NCBI GenBank assembly: GCA_945874145.1
Contig: CAMCFN010000007.1
Location: 1 to 64,000, forward strand
Direction of reading: 5' to 3'
DNA from: Akkermansia muciniphila
Lineage (GTDB): Bacteria; Verrucomicrobiota; Verrucomicrobiia; Limisphaerales; SXTU01
DNA: 64,000 nucleotides
Part shown: one piece after another, positions 27,201 to 36,610 of the stretch
How positions within the stretch are numbered: the stretch's first letter is position 1
Layout: the number at the start of each line of letters is the position of its first letter
The notes under the pieces: model-generated
Seen by the model: the letters and a program-made list of their open reading frames with translations, nothing else
Database searches by the model: none
What the model was told of the DNA's origin: nothing
Position numbers and translations under genes: made by a program

Positions 27201-29060
27201 GTGGTGGGTTTGGCCGCCGATCACCGGAGTTTCCAGATGGGAGTCCAAATCCGAGGGGCTGGCCCCCCAGTTCAGCACCAACCGCACGGTGTTGGCCCCG
27301 CTGATGGTCGGGGAGAGAGAAAAGCCGATGGTGTTCACCGGCACCGGTGCGATGGTGAAGCTGTTCGTGTAGGTGAAGAAGCCCGTGGCTGTGGCTTGAA
27401 CGGTGATCGAACCAGATGGGACATTGGTGAAAGTGAAGGTGCCTTGAGCCGAGGAGACCACCGGCGCACCGCCGTTCACGCGGATCGTAGCTCCAGCCAG
27501 CGGTTGGCCATTGACGGCGTTGCGCACGGTGCCAGTGACCGTGGTGGCGGCGATTTCCTGCCCGGGATTGGTGAACAGGTAGGCGATTTCCCCATCGCTC
27601 AGGGGCCGGTCATAGATCTGCACGTCATCCACTGCCCCGGTGAAGGCCCCGGTGGGAGCCCCGGCCGCAGTATGCCCGCCGATCAGGAAGGGCACGGAGT
27701 TGGAGGTGATGGGGGAACTGAGAATGCTCCCTTCGAACGGTGCCCCGTCAACATAGACGGTGGTGGTCCCAGACGCGCGATAGACGCCGACGACCTGATG
27801 CCAGTTACCGTCGTTCACCAGCGTGGTGGAGACCGGCACATCCACGACGGTGAAGCCGCCCGAGGGAATCGTCCGCGTGCCCGCGTAGAAAAACGCCTTG
27901 CCGGTGGCATTGGCAATGGTGGAGTGATTGTAGCTGAGGATGTAGCCATTGGCGGTGCCGGCGCTGTGCTTCGAGAGGAAGTTGGCGGAGAAATTCGTGT
28001 CCCCCGCGACGGTTCGGACCCACGCCACCACGCTGAAGTCCTGATTTACAAAGTTCAGGTTGTTGCCGAAGTCCACGAAGCCATTCGCCGCCCGGTCCAC
28101 GCTCAAGGCATTACCTGCCCGGCCGCCGCTGATGAAGCTGGTGCCACCGGTGGAAAGGGTGCCAGTGAAGGTGCCCGCGCTATCCGCCGCCGTGGTGGCT
28201 CCAGGGGCCTCGTCGAAACGCCAGTGGGCTCTGGGACTGACGCTGCTGGTGACAACGGGGGTGATGACCGTGTTGGTGCTGATCGCCTGGCCGGGGTTGG
28301 TGAAGAGGAAGTCGATTTCCCCGTCGCTCAAGGCGCGGTCATAAATTTGGATGTCATCTAGGTCGCCATCGAACAACCCGGTTGCTGACCCGCCGATCAA
28401 GACCCCGCCGATTAAGAACGGCGCGGTGCTGTCCACGAGCGTTTGCACAGGCTTGGTGTCCTCCGCCGGAGCCCCGTCAACATAGATGCGCTTGGTCACG
28501 CCGGCTTCGTGGACGGCGACGATTTGATGCCAGCTGCCATCGTTGACCACCGTCGTTGAAGTGGGAGTTTCTGCCGTGGTGGTCGGAGCAATGCCTGTCC
28601 CGCCGATGTAAAAATGCGCCCGGGTCGGCGTCAACGTCCCTCCGGTGGTATTGACCACGATGTAGTAACCATTGCGAAAGCTGCTGGTGTGCTTGGACAG
28701 CACGACCAGATTGTCCGTGGCATCCCCCGGTGCGGTCCTGACCCAGGAAACGAGGGTGAAGGTGCCGCTGGCAGTTAGATTGAGCACGTTGCCCATGTTC
28801 AGATGGCCGTTCGCGGCTTTTGACAGGCTCAGTGCATTACCCGCCCGCCCGCCCGTTACAAAGTCGGCACCCGTGGGAGAATTGGTGCCGGTGAAAGTGC
28901 CCGCGCTATCCGCCGCCGTGGTGGCTCCCGGTGCTTCATCGAACCGCCAATGCGCGATGGGCGTGATGCTGCCGGTCGCGGCGGTCGCTGGGTGGGCGCT
29001 TGCGGCCAGCAGGATAACCACCAAAGCGGCGAATGAGACTAAAGAGTAGTTCGAGCGCAT
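24288..29060 (-). CDS. giant secreted multidomain protein (2 LamG, YfaP-like, Ig-like, SBBP), 1590 aa
   Basis: After a signal peptide (residues 1-28, ending PATAA) there are two closely similar LamG/concanavalin-like domains (about 30-255 and 275-505), both opening AHWRFDEAPGATTAADSAG. Next are a carboxypeptidase-regulatory-like fold (GTVRNAVNGQPLAGATIRVNG, 510-580), a YfaP/DUF2135-like domain (LNWGASPSDLDSHL, 590-735), four Ig-like domains with YQWRxNG cores (740-1085), about eight SBBP repeats (1090-1540) and a C-terminal domain ending RQGFFRLVR. It is exported and probably binds carbohydrates or surfaces. It lies upstream of the other giant gene on the same strand and shares its Ig and SBBP modules, so the two are likely paralogous in part. 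It is divergent from mscS. Confidence 0.9.
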   Translation of the reverse strand: MRSNYSLVSFAALVVILLAASAHPATAATGSITPIAHWRFDEAPGATTAADSAGTFTGTNSPTGADFVTGGRAGNALSLSKAANGHLNMGNVLNLTASGTFTLVSWVRTAPGDATDNLVVLSKHTSSFRNGYYIVVNTTGGTLTPTRAHFYIGGTGIAPTTTAETPTSTTVVNDGSWHQIVAVHEAGVTKRIYVDGAPAEDTKPVQTLVDSTAPFLIGGVLIGGSATGLFDGDLDDIQIYDRALSDGEIDFLFTNPGQAISTNTVITPVVTSSVSPRAHWRFDEAPGATTAADSAGTFTGTLSTGGTSFISGGRAGNALSVDRAANGFVDFGNNLNFVNQDFSVVAWVRTVAGDTNFSANFLSKHSAGTANGYILSYNHSTIANATGKAFFYAGTRTIPSGGFTVVDVPVSTTLVNDGNWHQVVGVYRASGTTTVYVDGAPFEGSILSSPITSNSVPFLIGGHTAAGAPTGAFTGAVDDVQIYDRPLSDGEIAYLFTNPGQEIAATTVTGTVRNAVNGQPLAGATIRVNGGAPVVSSAQGTFTFTNVPSGSITVQATATGFFTYTNSFTIAPVPVNTIGFSLSPTISGANTVRLVLNWGASPSDLDSHLETPVIGGQTHHVYFANRGTTNTAPFAELDVDDVTGFGPETITISTLSPGTYHYYIHKFSFSPGFDVSSATAQIYTSAGLVATVQVPTTSSTADYWYVARIDGASGLVTIVNTLSNNVPVVVGAPSLTGFPQNVSTNQGATALFSVTATGNAPLTYQWRFNGTNILGANSASLALFNVQPSNVGLYDCVVNNLIGSATSPAASLAVSTVLPVITSPPPSFRVLPGTNVTFSVVATGPGPFSYQWRFNNVNLIGATNATFLLSNVQIGNAGSYSVAVINAFGTTVSVAGVLNVLTPPVITVQPQGRAVNVGDAVNFSVLHSGSTPFTYQWRLNGVPLPGATNISLNFFNVQFIQSGNYSITISNDAGGVISSNALLSITSPPIITTQPVPRTALAGQPATFTAGVIGSPVLAYQWRLNGASIPGANSNNLTLDAAQVGDRGLYSLVITNAFGSVTSAPAFLAVHPVAVVPGWVNQAGGPGTDVGNACATDANGNLYVVGFFNGTAIFGTNALLSAGLNDLFIAKYNNAGSLLWVRRAGGPGFDTANAIAVDAQGNSYVTGAFEGTAGFGTNSLVNLDAISFTDIFVTKLDADGNFVWARSTGARGISDAGHAIALDSAGNVLVAGRSGQTTFGGNAVIGTGRIFLAKFDNAGTALWARAAGLAGSGGVLDAATGVGVDGTGRIHLAGNFEGPQATFGTATLTNRGLSDGFLAVFDSNGLAQRVVQIGGSGSDRVNAVAVDAAGNASVGGHFSGTLTLGAVGALIPADVGLTSTGQSDGFVAQFDSSGALAWANRSGGSGPDSVRGLALGPNGTVHVTGYFSGSAAFGTNTLASSGATLDIFAARYTSTGQLSFAQQSGGSDLSGDYGNAIAVDPTGNSFVTGQFSGGATLGTGETASNGDGDVFLTRFNAPQEAPPQVTFRISNGNLILTWPVAAYGWGLQNAPTNPISAGWLGAPHTITVVGAEYVVTIPLSGRQGFFRLVR
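28171..28928. repeat. direct repeat from duplication of LamG-coding segments
   Basis: A 32-base stretch at 28171-28202 is repeated exactly at 28897-28928, an offset of 726 bases or 242 codons, with more scattered identity around it. Each copy encodes the ATTAADSAGT part of a LamG domain. The in-frame spacing indicates duplication of a whole domain unit within the gene. Confidence 0.7.
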
Positions 29061-29242
29061 TTCGGGCTTGGTATTGAGTGCGTGAACAGTGCTTATTCAA
29101 AATCATTTTGCAAGGCTCGAAACATCCAATTCAAAGTCGGAGCCGCAGATTGTCCGGAATGCTTCGGCGGGGGGCACAGCACCCACGCTCGCCCCCCAAA
29201 AGCCTTGTCGCCAGCCCGCCCGCTGGCTAAGTGTGGGCCGTG

Positions 29243-30496
29243 ATGTGCAAGTGGAAATTTCTGGGTTTATCTGCGGTGCTGTGGGGTTTGTGGCTGGCCG
29301 GGCTGCCTCACCTGCTCAGCGCACAGACCAACACCAACGTGACGGTCGTCACCAATGCTGCGGTGAAGGCGGCCCGCCCGAGCCCGCTGCTCCCCAAGCT
29401 GGTGGTGGAACGGCCGGAGCTGCTCACCTTCGGCCTGGACAGCTTTGAGCCGTTGCGCACGCCGTTCCTCGGCAACCCGCTGTGGCAATACCTCGCCTCG
29501 CTGGTTTACATCGTGCTGGCCTTCTACGTGGCCAAGTTCCTCGACTGGCTCACGCGCGTGTGGTTGCGGCAGTTCACCAGGCGCACCCAGACCTCGCTGG
29601 ATGACCAACTGCTGGAATTGCTCAACGGGCCGGTCAAGGTCGTTGCCTTCGTCGTGTTCCTCCACATCGGGCTGACCATCTTCCACTGGCCGGAGCGGGT
29701 CGAACTGTGGCTGCACAAGGGCTTCATCGTGGTCCTGGCCAGCGCCCTCACCTACACGGCGCTGAAGGTCACGGATGTGTTCGTGGACATCTGGCGCAAC
29801 CGCACCACCGGCGCGGAGAAAGCGCTCAACGAGCAGCTCTTCATCGTCATCCGCAAGGGCATCAAGGCCTTCCTGCTAATCATTGCCGTGCTGGTCACGA
29901 TGCAAAACCTCGGCGTGAACGTGACCGCCGCCATCGCCTCACTGTCCATTGGCGGTCTGGCCATCGGCCTCGCCGCGCAGGACACGCTGGCCAACCTGTT
30001 TGGGGCCGTGGCCATCTTCGCCGACAAACCGTTCCGCGTCGGCGACCGCATCCGGCTCGATGCGGTGGACGGCACGGTGGAAACCATCGGCCTGCGCAGC
30101 ACGCGCGTGCGCAATCTGGACGGCCACCTCGTCACCATCCCCAACAAGACCATGGGCAACGCGACGATCACCAACGTCACGGCCCGGCCCAACATCAAGA
30201 CCGAGATGAACCTCGGCATCACCTACGATACCGCGACGGAAAAGGTGGAGCGCGCCAGCGCCATTCTGGAGGAGGTATATCGTGGCCACCCAATGACCGC
30301 CGATGTCTGGATCAGCTTCAACAAGTTCAACGATTCCGCGCTAAACCTCTACGTGGTGCATTGGTGGAACGGCGTTGATTTCAAGGCCTACCTAGCTGGG
30401 ATGCAGCAGCTCAATCTGGAAATCAAACGCCGGTTCGAGGCGGAGCGCATCGAGTTTGCCTACCCGACCCAGACCGTCCACGTGCGAACGAAGTAG
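29243..30496 (+). CDS. mechanosensitive channel of the MscS family
   Basis: The 417-residue protein has a signal-like N-terminus (LGLSAVLWGLWLAGLPHLLSAQ), a periplasmic spacer, several transmembrane segments (near 75-95, 130-150, 165-180 and 205-225) and the MscS core. The pore helix region reads AAIASLSIGGLAIGLAAQDTLANLFGAVAIFADKPFRVGDRI, followed by the beta domain (GTVETIGLRSTRVRN, VTIPNKTMGN) and the C-terminal alpha/beta domain. It releases solutes under hypo-osmotic stress, or acts in a specialised channel of this large family. The start could be ATG 29243 or GTG 29231. Its TAG stop falls in the GTAG flank of a repeat doublet that follows immediately. It is divergent from the giant gene. 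Confidence 0.9.
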   Translation: MCKWKFLGLSAVLWGLWLAGLPHLLSAQTNTNVTVVTNAAVKAARPSPLLPKLVVERPELLTFGLDSFEPLRTPFLGNPLWQYLASLVYIVLAFYVAKFLDWLTRVWLRQFTRRTQTSLDDQLLELLNGPVKVVAFVVFLHIGLTIFHWPERVELWLHKGFIVVLASALTYTALKVTDVFVDIWRNRTTGAEKALNEQLFIVIRKGIKAFLLIIAVLVTMQNLGVNVTAAIASLSIGGLAIGLAAQDTLANLFGAVAIFADKPFRVGDRIRLDAVDGTVETIGLRSTRVRNLDGHLVTIPNKTMGNATITNVTARPNIKTEMNLGITYDTATEKVERASAILEEVYRGHPMTADVWISFNKFNDSALNLYVVHWWNGVDFKAYLAGMQQLNLEIKRRFEAERIEFAYPTQTVHVRTK

Positions 30497-30565
30497 CTCG
30501 ACATTCCAATGTCGAGTTCGGGAGCCCCTGACAACGCGGTCGGGTCTCGGCAATGGGATGCCGAG
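30497..30565. repeat. REP/REPIN-like doublet of two related hairpins after mscS
   Basis: Hairpin 1 (30497-30516) is a perfect 9-bp stem with a 2-base loop (CTCGACATT CC AATGTCGAG). Hairpin 2 (30546-30565) has a perfect 7-bp stem (CTCGGCA / TGCCGAG). The two share most positions, with paired changes in the stem (A-T to G-C), and the loop of one approximates the complement of the other. The block begins directly at the last base of the mscS stop and lies between convergent genes, so it may also act as a bidirectional terminator, although no T-run is present. Confidence 0.6.
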
Positions 30566-30587
30566 CGACTAGCCCAACGGCGCTCCG

Positions 30588-32615
30588 TCAGCGCTTCTTC
30601 GGCAGATTCACCTGCGTCTTTTGCTCGGCGAGTTGCAGCAACTGGCCGGGCGTCACGAAGCGCGCCCAGTTCAGGAAGTCGGGCGCTTCCTTGTCGCTGC
30701 GCGGGGCTTGTGCGAGCGAGAGCGAAGCGAGCTTTGGCTCGAACAGCGCGGCGAAGGTGGCTACTTCCGTCATCTCCGGACTGGCATGGAAGTGCAGCGG
30801 CACCGTGCCCAGTCCGGGCAGGCTTCGCGCGGCTTGAGAAGCACGGTGAACATCCCACACCTGTGCGCTGGCCACCGTTTCGCCCAGCAGCATGAAACGC
30901 CGGCGCATCTGGGTCTGATACTTCTTGTCGCCGCCCATGGCCGTCGGTCCCACCCCGCGCGGGGCAAAGGTGAGGTAAGCTGCCTGATGGTCGCGGATGT
31001 AGCCCATCCACTTGTTGAACTGCTGCTGCAACTGCGGGGCGACCGGAACCTTCGGGTCAATTCCGGCCTGGGCCAGTTCCTCGCTGAACGCGCTGGCAAA
31101 GCCCGCTTTGGCGAGCAGCAGCTGCTGTTTCCAGTTCGCGTCATCCACCGTTTCGAGATGCAGTGCCTTCGCGGGAGCGGTGATCGGCTGCGCGAGGTAG
31201 AACCGCAACCGGATGCCTGTTTCGCTGTCGAATTCATGCACGCTCAAGCGCACCCCGTCGGTCTCGGTGGCCGCGACTTGGCGCACGTTCGCCGGGCCGG
31301 TCGCGGTGGGCCAGCCACCGAAGGTCTTGGTCTGCAGCTCGGTTAGCGCCTTCTTCGGGTCGAAGCTCGCGGAGTCAATCGCGAGTTGCGTGAAGTTCTC
31401 ATAGCATTTGCTGGTGATCTCGTCGGCAGGGAGCTTCTCGAAGACCTTGAGTTGCTGGCCGGTGAAGAGCTTCTCCGCGTAGTTCGGCACGGGGGCCTCG
31501 CTCTGTTTTAACCACTTGTTGAACCAGCGCATCACGGGCACTTGCAGCTCCTGCGTGTCCTTGTGCGGGCCTTCGGTGATGATGAGGCCGAGTTGCTCCG
31601 GTTTGTTGTGCAGGTCGTAGATGCCGCGCACGCGCTCGTGGATGCGGACCACGCCGTCGAGGGGGAAGATGTTGTCTTTGTCGGTGTTGACGATGAGCAA
31701 GGGGCGCGGGGCAACGAGCGCGGCGACTTGCGCGTAGTCCCAGCGGTAGGTGTTCACCATGAACATGCAGTCGCAGTGTCCCTCCACGCAGCCGTCCACG
31801 ACATGGTTTTGCAGATCCGTAATGCCAGCGGTGGGGCAGGCGGCCTTGATGCGATCATCCAGCGCAGCGATCCACCACGAGTAAGCGCCGCCGCCGCTGC
31901 GCCCTGTCACGCCGATACGCGTGCCGTCCACGTCCTTGCGCGACTGAAGATAGTCGAGCGCCCGGATGCAGTTCCACGCCTCGGCCCCGGCGCTGGAGTA
32001 GCCGCGCGAGTTCCACCACCACATGTCTTTGGTGTGCGTGCCGTGGTGGATGCCCTCGATTTCGCCGAGCTGCACGGAGTCCACGATCATGCAGACGTAG
32101 CCATTGCGGGCGAACCACGCGCCCCAGTGCTGGTAGCCGACCTTGTTGCCGTAGCTCACGCCGTTGGTCTTCACGACCGCGTGGCCGCAAACGTAGAGGA
32201 TGGCGGGCGCGGGCGCGGAAAGCTGCTTCGGCACATAGACATTCGCCGTGACGTAAAGGCCTGGGCGGGATTGAAAATGCAGCTTGTCCACCGTGAAGTC
32301 CGGGTGGTCGAGCGTGCCGGTGACGGTCGGCTTCAAGTCCGTCTTCGGCGGGAGCGGGTCCAAGCCGAGCATCTCGAAGAGCTGCTGTCGCGCGATCACC
32401 CTCTGTTGGTTCCACTCGTCCAGCGTGCGCACTTCCGTGAGTGAGCGCTCGCTGAGCGTGCGAGTTCCCGCGCGGAGATGCTCGGCGAACATCCGATCCC
32501 CCGGCGTGGCGTTGGTGGGAAGCTGGCCGTAGCGATTGCGATAGGCGGCTGCAGAGGCGTCGAGTTGAAGCAGCAGGCTGACAGTGAGGAGAAGGAAGGC
32601 GGCGTTGGTTTTCAT
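30588..32615 (-). CDS. secreted alpha/beta hydrolase, acetyl xylan esterase-like
   Basis: The 675-residue product has a signal peptide ([22 protein letters not shown]) and an alpha/beta-hydrolase core with [12 protein letters not shown] near the oxyanion strand and the nucleophile elbow [14 protein letters not shown] (Ser in GRSGGG). Downstream, [19 protein letters not shown] supplies the acid region and EGPHKD the catalytic His region. The arrangement resembles the acetyl xylan esterase/dienelactone-hydrolase-like enzymes common in Verrucomicrobia, probably de-esterifying plant polysaccharide in the periplasm or outside the cell. About 250 C-terminal residues beyond the hydrolase core are unassigned. 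The ATG at 32615 fits the signal peptide; the open frame extends upstream. It faces mscS across a repeat doublet. Confidence 0.82.
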   Translation of the reverse strand: MKTNAAFLLLTVSLLLQLDASAAAYRNRYGQLPTNATPGDRMFAEHLRAGTRTLSERSLTEVRTLDEWNQQRVIARQQLFEMLGLDPLPPKTDLKPTVTGTLDHPDFTVDKLHFQSRPGLYVTANVYVPKQLSAPAPAILYVCGHAVVKTNGVSYGNKVGYQHWGAWFARNGYVCMIVDSVQLGEIEGIHHGTHTKDMWWWNSRGYSSAGAEAWNCIRALDYLQSRKDVDGTRIGVTGRSGGGAYSWWIAALDDRIKAACPTAGITDLQNHVVDGCVEGHCDCMFMVNTYRWDYAQVAALVAPRPLLIVNTDKDNIFPLDGVVRIHERVRGIYDLHNKPEQLGLIITEGPHKDTQELQVPVMRWFNKWLKQSEAPVPNYAEKLFTGQQLKVFEKLPADEITSKCYENFTQLAIDSASFDPKKALTELQTKTFGGWPTATGPANVRQVAATETDGVRLSVHEFDSETGIRLRFYLAQPITAPAKALHLETVDDANWKQQLLLAKAGFASAFSEELAQAGIDPKVPVAPQLQQQFNKWMGYIRDHQAAYLTFAPRGVGPTAMGGDKKYQTQMRRRFMLLGETVASAQVWDVHRASQAARSLPGLGTVPLHFHASPEMTEVATFAALFEPKLASLSLAQAPRSDKEAPDFLNWARFVTPGQLLQLAEQKTQVNLPKKR

Positions 32616-32708
32616 GGGACGCGGGCACCCTTGCCGGAACGCGCGGCCGCCGCAAGTCTGGAACTGGTCCGGCCGAACGGGCGGGCGTTCACCGCTCCGC
32701 GCCACTCT

Positions 32709-33038
32709 TCAAATGCCCAAGTTCGACAACGTCGTGCAGAGCCGGTTCACGATGTCCACCAGGCGCGGGTGCGATTTCTCAAACCCCTCCACCGAAGCGG
32801 ACAGGCCATCGAGAGAATGCTCAAGCAGTGCCGGGTTGGGCTCTCCGCGCGTGGCCTCGTGGGCCGAAACCTGAGTGAATCCGGCGATGCTCTGCGCCGC
32901 CTCGGTGTTCGTCTTGGAGAGTTCGGAGACCTCGGCCTTCAACGTGCCCAGCAGTTCGACCAATTCGGCCTTGGACTCGTCCTTCACGGCGGACTGGGCG
33001 AGCCGGTTTTCAATTTTCGAAATAGTGTCGTGAATCAT
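32709..33038 (-). CDS. DUF4404-like small helical protein
   Basis: The 109-residue protein is almost entirely helical with heptad-like spacing: an N-terminal helix pair ([13 protein letters not shown]... [20 protein letters not shown]), then [16 protein letters not shown] and a C-terminal [26 protein letters not shown]. This layout matches DUF4404 (small proteins with a conserved SF..SHP.L...VN.....L.N.GI end). Function is unknown and there is no signal peptide. It lies 93 bases upstream of the esterase on the same strand and is divergent from icd, so it might be co-transcribed with the esterase, but nothing else links them. Confidence 0.75.
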   Translation of the reverse strand: MIHDTISKIENRLAQSAVKDESKAELVELLGTLKAEVSELSKTNTEAAQSIAGFTQVSAHEATRGEPNPALLEHSLDGLSASVEGFEKSHPRLVDIVNRLCTTLSNLGI

Positions 33039-33257
33039 GGCCGTTGCTTTGTTGCGCCAGACGGTAACCTCCGCTGCGGGAAAACAAAGCCCGATTTGGT
33101 CCGGTTCTCATCCGGCCTTGCGGAATTATCACTTGGGAGCTCCATGGCCGGGCACCAAACCGCTTGCCGCGCTTTTCCCCGTCCGTTACAAACACCTCCT
33201 CTTTGCGCGGTCTTCCGCGTGACACAAACGCGAAACGACGAACTCGAAACAAAATTT

Positions 33258-34619
33258 ATGGCCTACACCACCTGCACCGTCCCCGCTGGCGGCAAAATCT
33301 CCATCGTCAACGGCAAGCTCTCCGTCCCCGCCAACCCCATCATCCCCTTCATCCGCGGCGACGGCACCGGCCCGGACATCTGGGCCTCCTCCGTCCGCGT
33401 GATGGACGCCGCCGTGGAGAAAGCCTACGGCGGCCAGCGCAAGATCGCGTGGATGGAGGTCTTCGCCGGTGAGGAGAGCTTCAAGAAGTTCAACAACTGG
33501 CTCCCTGACGACACCGTCGAAGCCTTCCGCGAATTCCTTGTCGGCATCAAAGGGCCGCTCACCACGCCCGTCGGCGGCGGCATGCGTTCGCTCAACGTCG
33601 CGCTGCGCCAGATGCTCGACCTCTACGTCTGCCTGCGCCCGGTGCAATGGTTCACCGGCGTCCCCAGCCCCGTGAAGCATCCCGAGAAGGTGGACATGGT
33701 CATCTTCCGCGAGAACACCGAGGACATTTACGCCGGCATTGAGTTCGTCGGCGGTTCGCCCGAGGCGCAGAAGGTGCTCGATTTCCTCGCGAAGGAGTTT
33801 CCGAAGGACTTCGCCAAGATTCGCTTCGGCACCAAGGACGCCATCGCCGGCTACATGAAGCTCGCCGCGCCCGACCACGACGCCTCGCACATCCCCGTCC
33901 AAGTCGGCCTCGGCATCAAGGCCGTCTCTAACGTCGGCACCATCCGCCTCATGAAGTCCGCCGTGGAATACGCCCTAGCAAACAAACGCAAGAGCGTCAC
34001 CATCGTCCACAAAGGCAACATCATGAAATACACGGAAGGTGCCTTCCGTGACTGGGCCTACAGCGCTGCTGAACGCATCTTCGGCGACAAGGTTTACACT
34101 TGGGCCAAGTGGGAAAAGACCAAGAAGGAAAAGGGCGAGCCCGCCGCGAACGAAGAGCAGAAAGCCGCCCTCGCCGCCGGAGCCATCCTCATCAAAGACG
34201 CCATCGCCGACATCGCGCTCCAGCAGGTGCTCACCCGCCCCACGGACTTCGACGTCATCGCCACGCTCAACCTCAACGGTGACTACCTCAGCGACGCCCT
34301 CGCCGCGCAGGTCGGCGGCATCGGCATCGCGCCCGGCGGCAACATCAACTACGTCACCGGCCACGCCATCTTCGAGGCCACCCATGGCACCGCGCCCAAG
34401 TATGCCGGCAAAGACCAGGTCAACCCCGGCTCCGTCGTCCTCTCCGGCGAGATGATGCTGCGGCACCTCGGCTGGGTGGAAGCCGCCGACCTCATCCTCA
34501 AGGGCCTCAACGGCGCGATTGCCAGCAAGCGCGTCACCTACGACTTCGCCCGCCTCATGGACGGCGCGACGGAGATCAAGTGCTCCGCGTTCGGTGACAA
34601 CATGATCGCGCACATGTAA
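33258..34619 (+). CDS. icd: NADP-dependent isocitrate dehydrogenase
   Basis: The 453-residue protein matches class I isocitrate dehydrogenase. It has [14 protein letters not shown] near the N-terminus, the substrate loop [31 protein letters not shown], the [16 protein letters not shown] segment, and [17 protein letters not shown], where the Lys-Tyr pair after HGTAP marks NADP rather than NAD specificity. It oxidatively decarboxylates isocitrate to 2-oxoglutarate in the TCA cycle. An insertion around [14 protein letters not shown] replaces a short loop in the E. coli enzyme. The ATG at 33258 begins just before the conserved N-terminus; the open frame further upstream is not conserved-looking. 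A strong intrinsic terminator follows at 34646-34676, so the gene is probably monocistronic. Confidence 0.95.
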   Translation: MAYTTCTVPAGGKISIVNGKLSVPANPIIPFIRGDGTGPDIWASSVRVMDAAVEKAYGGQRKIAWMEVFAGEESFKKFNNWLPDDTVEAFREFLVGIKGPLTTPVGGGMRSLNVALRQMLDLYVCLRPVQWFTGVPSPVKHPEKVDMVIFRENTEDIYAGIEFVGGSPEAQKVLDFLAKEFPKDFAKIRFGTKDAIAGYMKLAAPDHDASHIPVQVGLGIKAVSNVGTIRLMKSAVEYALANKRKSVTIVHKGNIMKYTEGAFRDWAYSAAERIFGDKVYTWAKWEKTKKEKGEPAANEEQKAALAAGAILIKDAIADIALQQVLTRPTDFDVIATLNLNGDYLSDALAAQVGGIGIAPGGNINYVTGHAIFEATHGTAPKYAGKDQVNPGSVVLSGEMMLRHLGWVEAADLILKGLNGAIASKRVTYDFARLMDGATEIKCSAFGDNMIAHM

Positions 34620-34645
34620 GCGCGTCCGCCCAATTCATTTCCACG

Positions 34646-34676
34646 CAAGGCCGGCCATATGCCGGCCTTGTTTTTT
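34646..34676 (+). terminator. intrinsic terminator after icd
   Basis: CAAGGCCGGC (34646-34655) and GCCGGCCTTG (34661-34670) form a perfect 10-bp GC-rich stem with loop CATAT, followed by a run of T to 34676. It lies 27 bases after the icd stop. This is the clearest rho-independent terminator in the window. Confidence 0.93.
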
Positions 34677-34906
34677 GGCCTGCCGGTGAAGTTCATCTCC
34701 CATGTGCGTCTGAGACGGAGCGCCGGTCTGCAACCCGGCGGGTTCGTGTCAGCGTGCGGGGCCAGCGGCGGGAAAGCAGGGCAGGGGAGTTGATCGAGCG
34801 CGGACTCAGTTGTGCCACTCGGAAAGCCAGCGCGAACCCACGAAGACTGAAACGTCCGCATTCGGCGGCGTTTGCAAATCCCCTCACCCCGCGTAGTCTT
34901 CCCGCC

Positions 34907-36607
34907 ATGGCCGAGCCGAAGAAGAAACCGCTTTCCCGCGAGTCCGACGCCCCCGACGAGCCTTCGCTGGCCTCCACCCCGCTCGCCGACCTCCTCCCGC
35001 GCGAGCAGCTCGAACAGCTCTCCACCCTCCAGCTCGTGGACCTCATCACGAGCAAGCTCCCGCCGCGTCACGCCTCCATCTTCGACATGGTCTATCTCCG
35101 CGAGCGCATCGCCGCCGTGGAGGAGATGAACGACCAGGCGCGCAGCGCGCTCGAGAAGATGGACGCCGTCATCGAGAAGCTCCGCTCGCCCGCCTTCCGC
35201 GTCGGCACCTTCCTCGCACCCGTGGACCGCGACAAAGCCCACGTCTGCCTCGGCGGCACGGACTACGTCTGCCGCGTGGACCCGGCCATCCCGGTCGCCA
35301 GCCTGCAAGCCGGCCAGCGCGTCCTCTGCAACGAAGCCTTCGCCGTCGTGCAAGGCCTCGGTTTCGAGCACAACGGCCCCATCGTCCGCGTGGATGAACT
35401 GCTCTCCGACGGCCGCCTCCGCATCGGCCAGGAGGCTGGCGTCACGAACTTCGTCATCCAACGCTCCGCCTTGCTCGCGAAGGAGAAGATGAAGTCCGGC
35501 ATGGAGGTGCGGCTCGATGTGAACCAGCGCGTCGCCCTCGAAATCATCGGCGTCGGCAAACGCGTCGAGCGCTCACTGGAAACCGTCAGCGAACTCCCGT
35601 GGTCGGCCATCGGCGGCCAGGACGAGGCCGTGCGCGCCATCCGTGACGCCATTGAACTGCCCTTCCTCCATCGCGACCTGTTCAAGAAGTTCGAGCACTC
35701 GGTGCCGAAGGGTTTTCTCCTCCACGGCCCGCCCGGCTGCGGCAAAACGCTGCTCGGCAAGGCCACCGCCTACAACCTCCGCCAGCAAATCAAGACCCAG
35801 ACCGGCGTGGACCACCCGGAGTTTTTCCTGCACGTCAAAGGCCCGGAGATTCTCAACATGTGGGTCGGCGAGAGCGAGCGGCAGGTGCGTGACCTCTTCG
35901 CCCAGTGCCGCGAGCGGGCGCGGGACGGCGCGCTGGCGTTCCTGTTCATTGATGAGGCCGAGAGCATCCTCGGCACGCGCCGCGGCGGGCGCTTCAACAG
36001 CATTCTCAGCACACTGGTCCCGATGTTCTGCACCGAGATGGACGGCATCGAGCCGCTGACGAACGTCGTCGTCATCCTCGCCTCGAACCGCGCGGACCTG
36101 ATTGACCCGGCCATCCTGCGGCCCGGGCGCATTGACCGCAAAATCCGCGTCCGCCGTCCCGACAAGGCCGGCGCACAGGCCATCTACGAAATCTACCTGC
36201 GCGACTCCCTCCCGCTCGCCGAGCCGAAGGCCGACCTCGCCCACGCCGTCACCGACGCGCACTTCGCCCGCACGCCGGACAACGAGTTCGCCGAAGTGAA
36301 CTTCCGCAGCGGCCGCCGCGAACTGCTCTGTCGCGGCGACCTCGCCAGCGGCGCAATCATCGCCGCCGTGGTCGAGCGCGCGAAGAGCCTGGCCATCCGC
36401 CGCGCCATCGAGACCAAGGCCAGCGACACGCAGCTCACCCGCGCCGACCTCCTCACCGCCCTCCGCCTCGAACACGACGAGAACGACCTCTTCCCCGCCA
36501 ACGACCTCACCGAAGACTGGCTCAAGCTCACCGACTTCGACCCGGAGAACGTGGTGAAGCTGGGGCCGGTGCGGGCGCGGAAGGGGGAGCGGAGCGGGGT
36601 TGTTTAG
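34907..36607 (+). CDS. AAA+ proteasomal ATPase (Mpa/ARC type)
   Basis: The 566-residue protein has the domain order of the bacterial proteasome-associated ATPase (Mpa in Mycobacterium, ARC elsewhere): an N-terminal coiled coil (about 58-95), tandem OB-like domains (about 96-225), then one AAA+ module with Walker A GPPGCGKT (274-281), pore-loop region LNMWVGESE, Walker B FLFIDEAES (345-353), sensor/Arg-finger region ASNRADLIDPAILRPGRIDRKI and the lid. It should form a hexamer that unfolds tagged proteins. The C-terminus reads ARKGERSGVV, without the GQYL-type tail used by Mpa to dock on the 20S core. The ATG at 34907 is chosen because protein-like sequence starts there. The next gene starts 3 bases after its stop; dop is three genes downstream. 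Confidence 0.85.
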   Translation: MAEPKKKPLSRESDAPDEPSLASTPLADLLPREQLEQLSTLQLVDLITSKLPPRHASIFDMVYLRERIAAVEEMNDQARSALEKMDAVIEKLRSPAFRVGTFLAPVDRDKAHVCLGGTDYVCRVDPAIPVASLQAGQRVLCNEAFAVVQGLGFEHNGPIVRVDELLSDGRLRIGQEAGVTNFVIQRSALLAKEKMKSGMEVRLDVNQRVALEIIGVGKRVERSLETVSELPWSAIGGQDEAVRAIRDAIELPFLHRDLFKKFEHSVPKGFLLHGPPGCGKTLLGKATAYNLRQQIKTQTGVDHPEFFLHVKGPEILNMWVGESERQVRDLFAQCRERARDGALAFLFIDEAESILGTRRGGRFNSILSTLVPMFCTEMDGIEPLTNVVVILASNRADLIDPAILRPGRIDRKIRVRRPDKAGAQAIYEIYLRDSLPLAEPKADLAHAVTDAHFARTPDNEFAEVNFRSGRRELLCRGDLASGAIIAAVVERAKSLAIRRAIETKASDTQLTRADLLTALRLEHDENDLFPANDLTEDWLKLTDFDPENVVKLGPVRARKGERSGVV

Positions 36608-36610
36608 GCA

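Noticed and set aside
34754-34906. N-terminal extension of the proteasomal ATPase to an upstream ATG
   Set aside because: The extra 51 residues are Arg/Ser-rich and unlike Mpa/ARC N-termini. The ATG at 34907 precedes a normal start.
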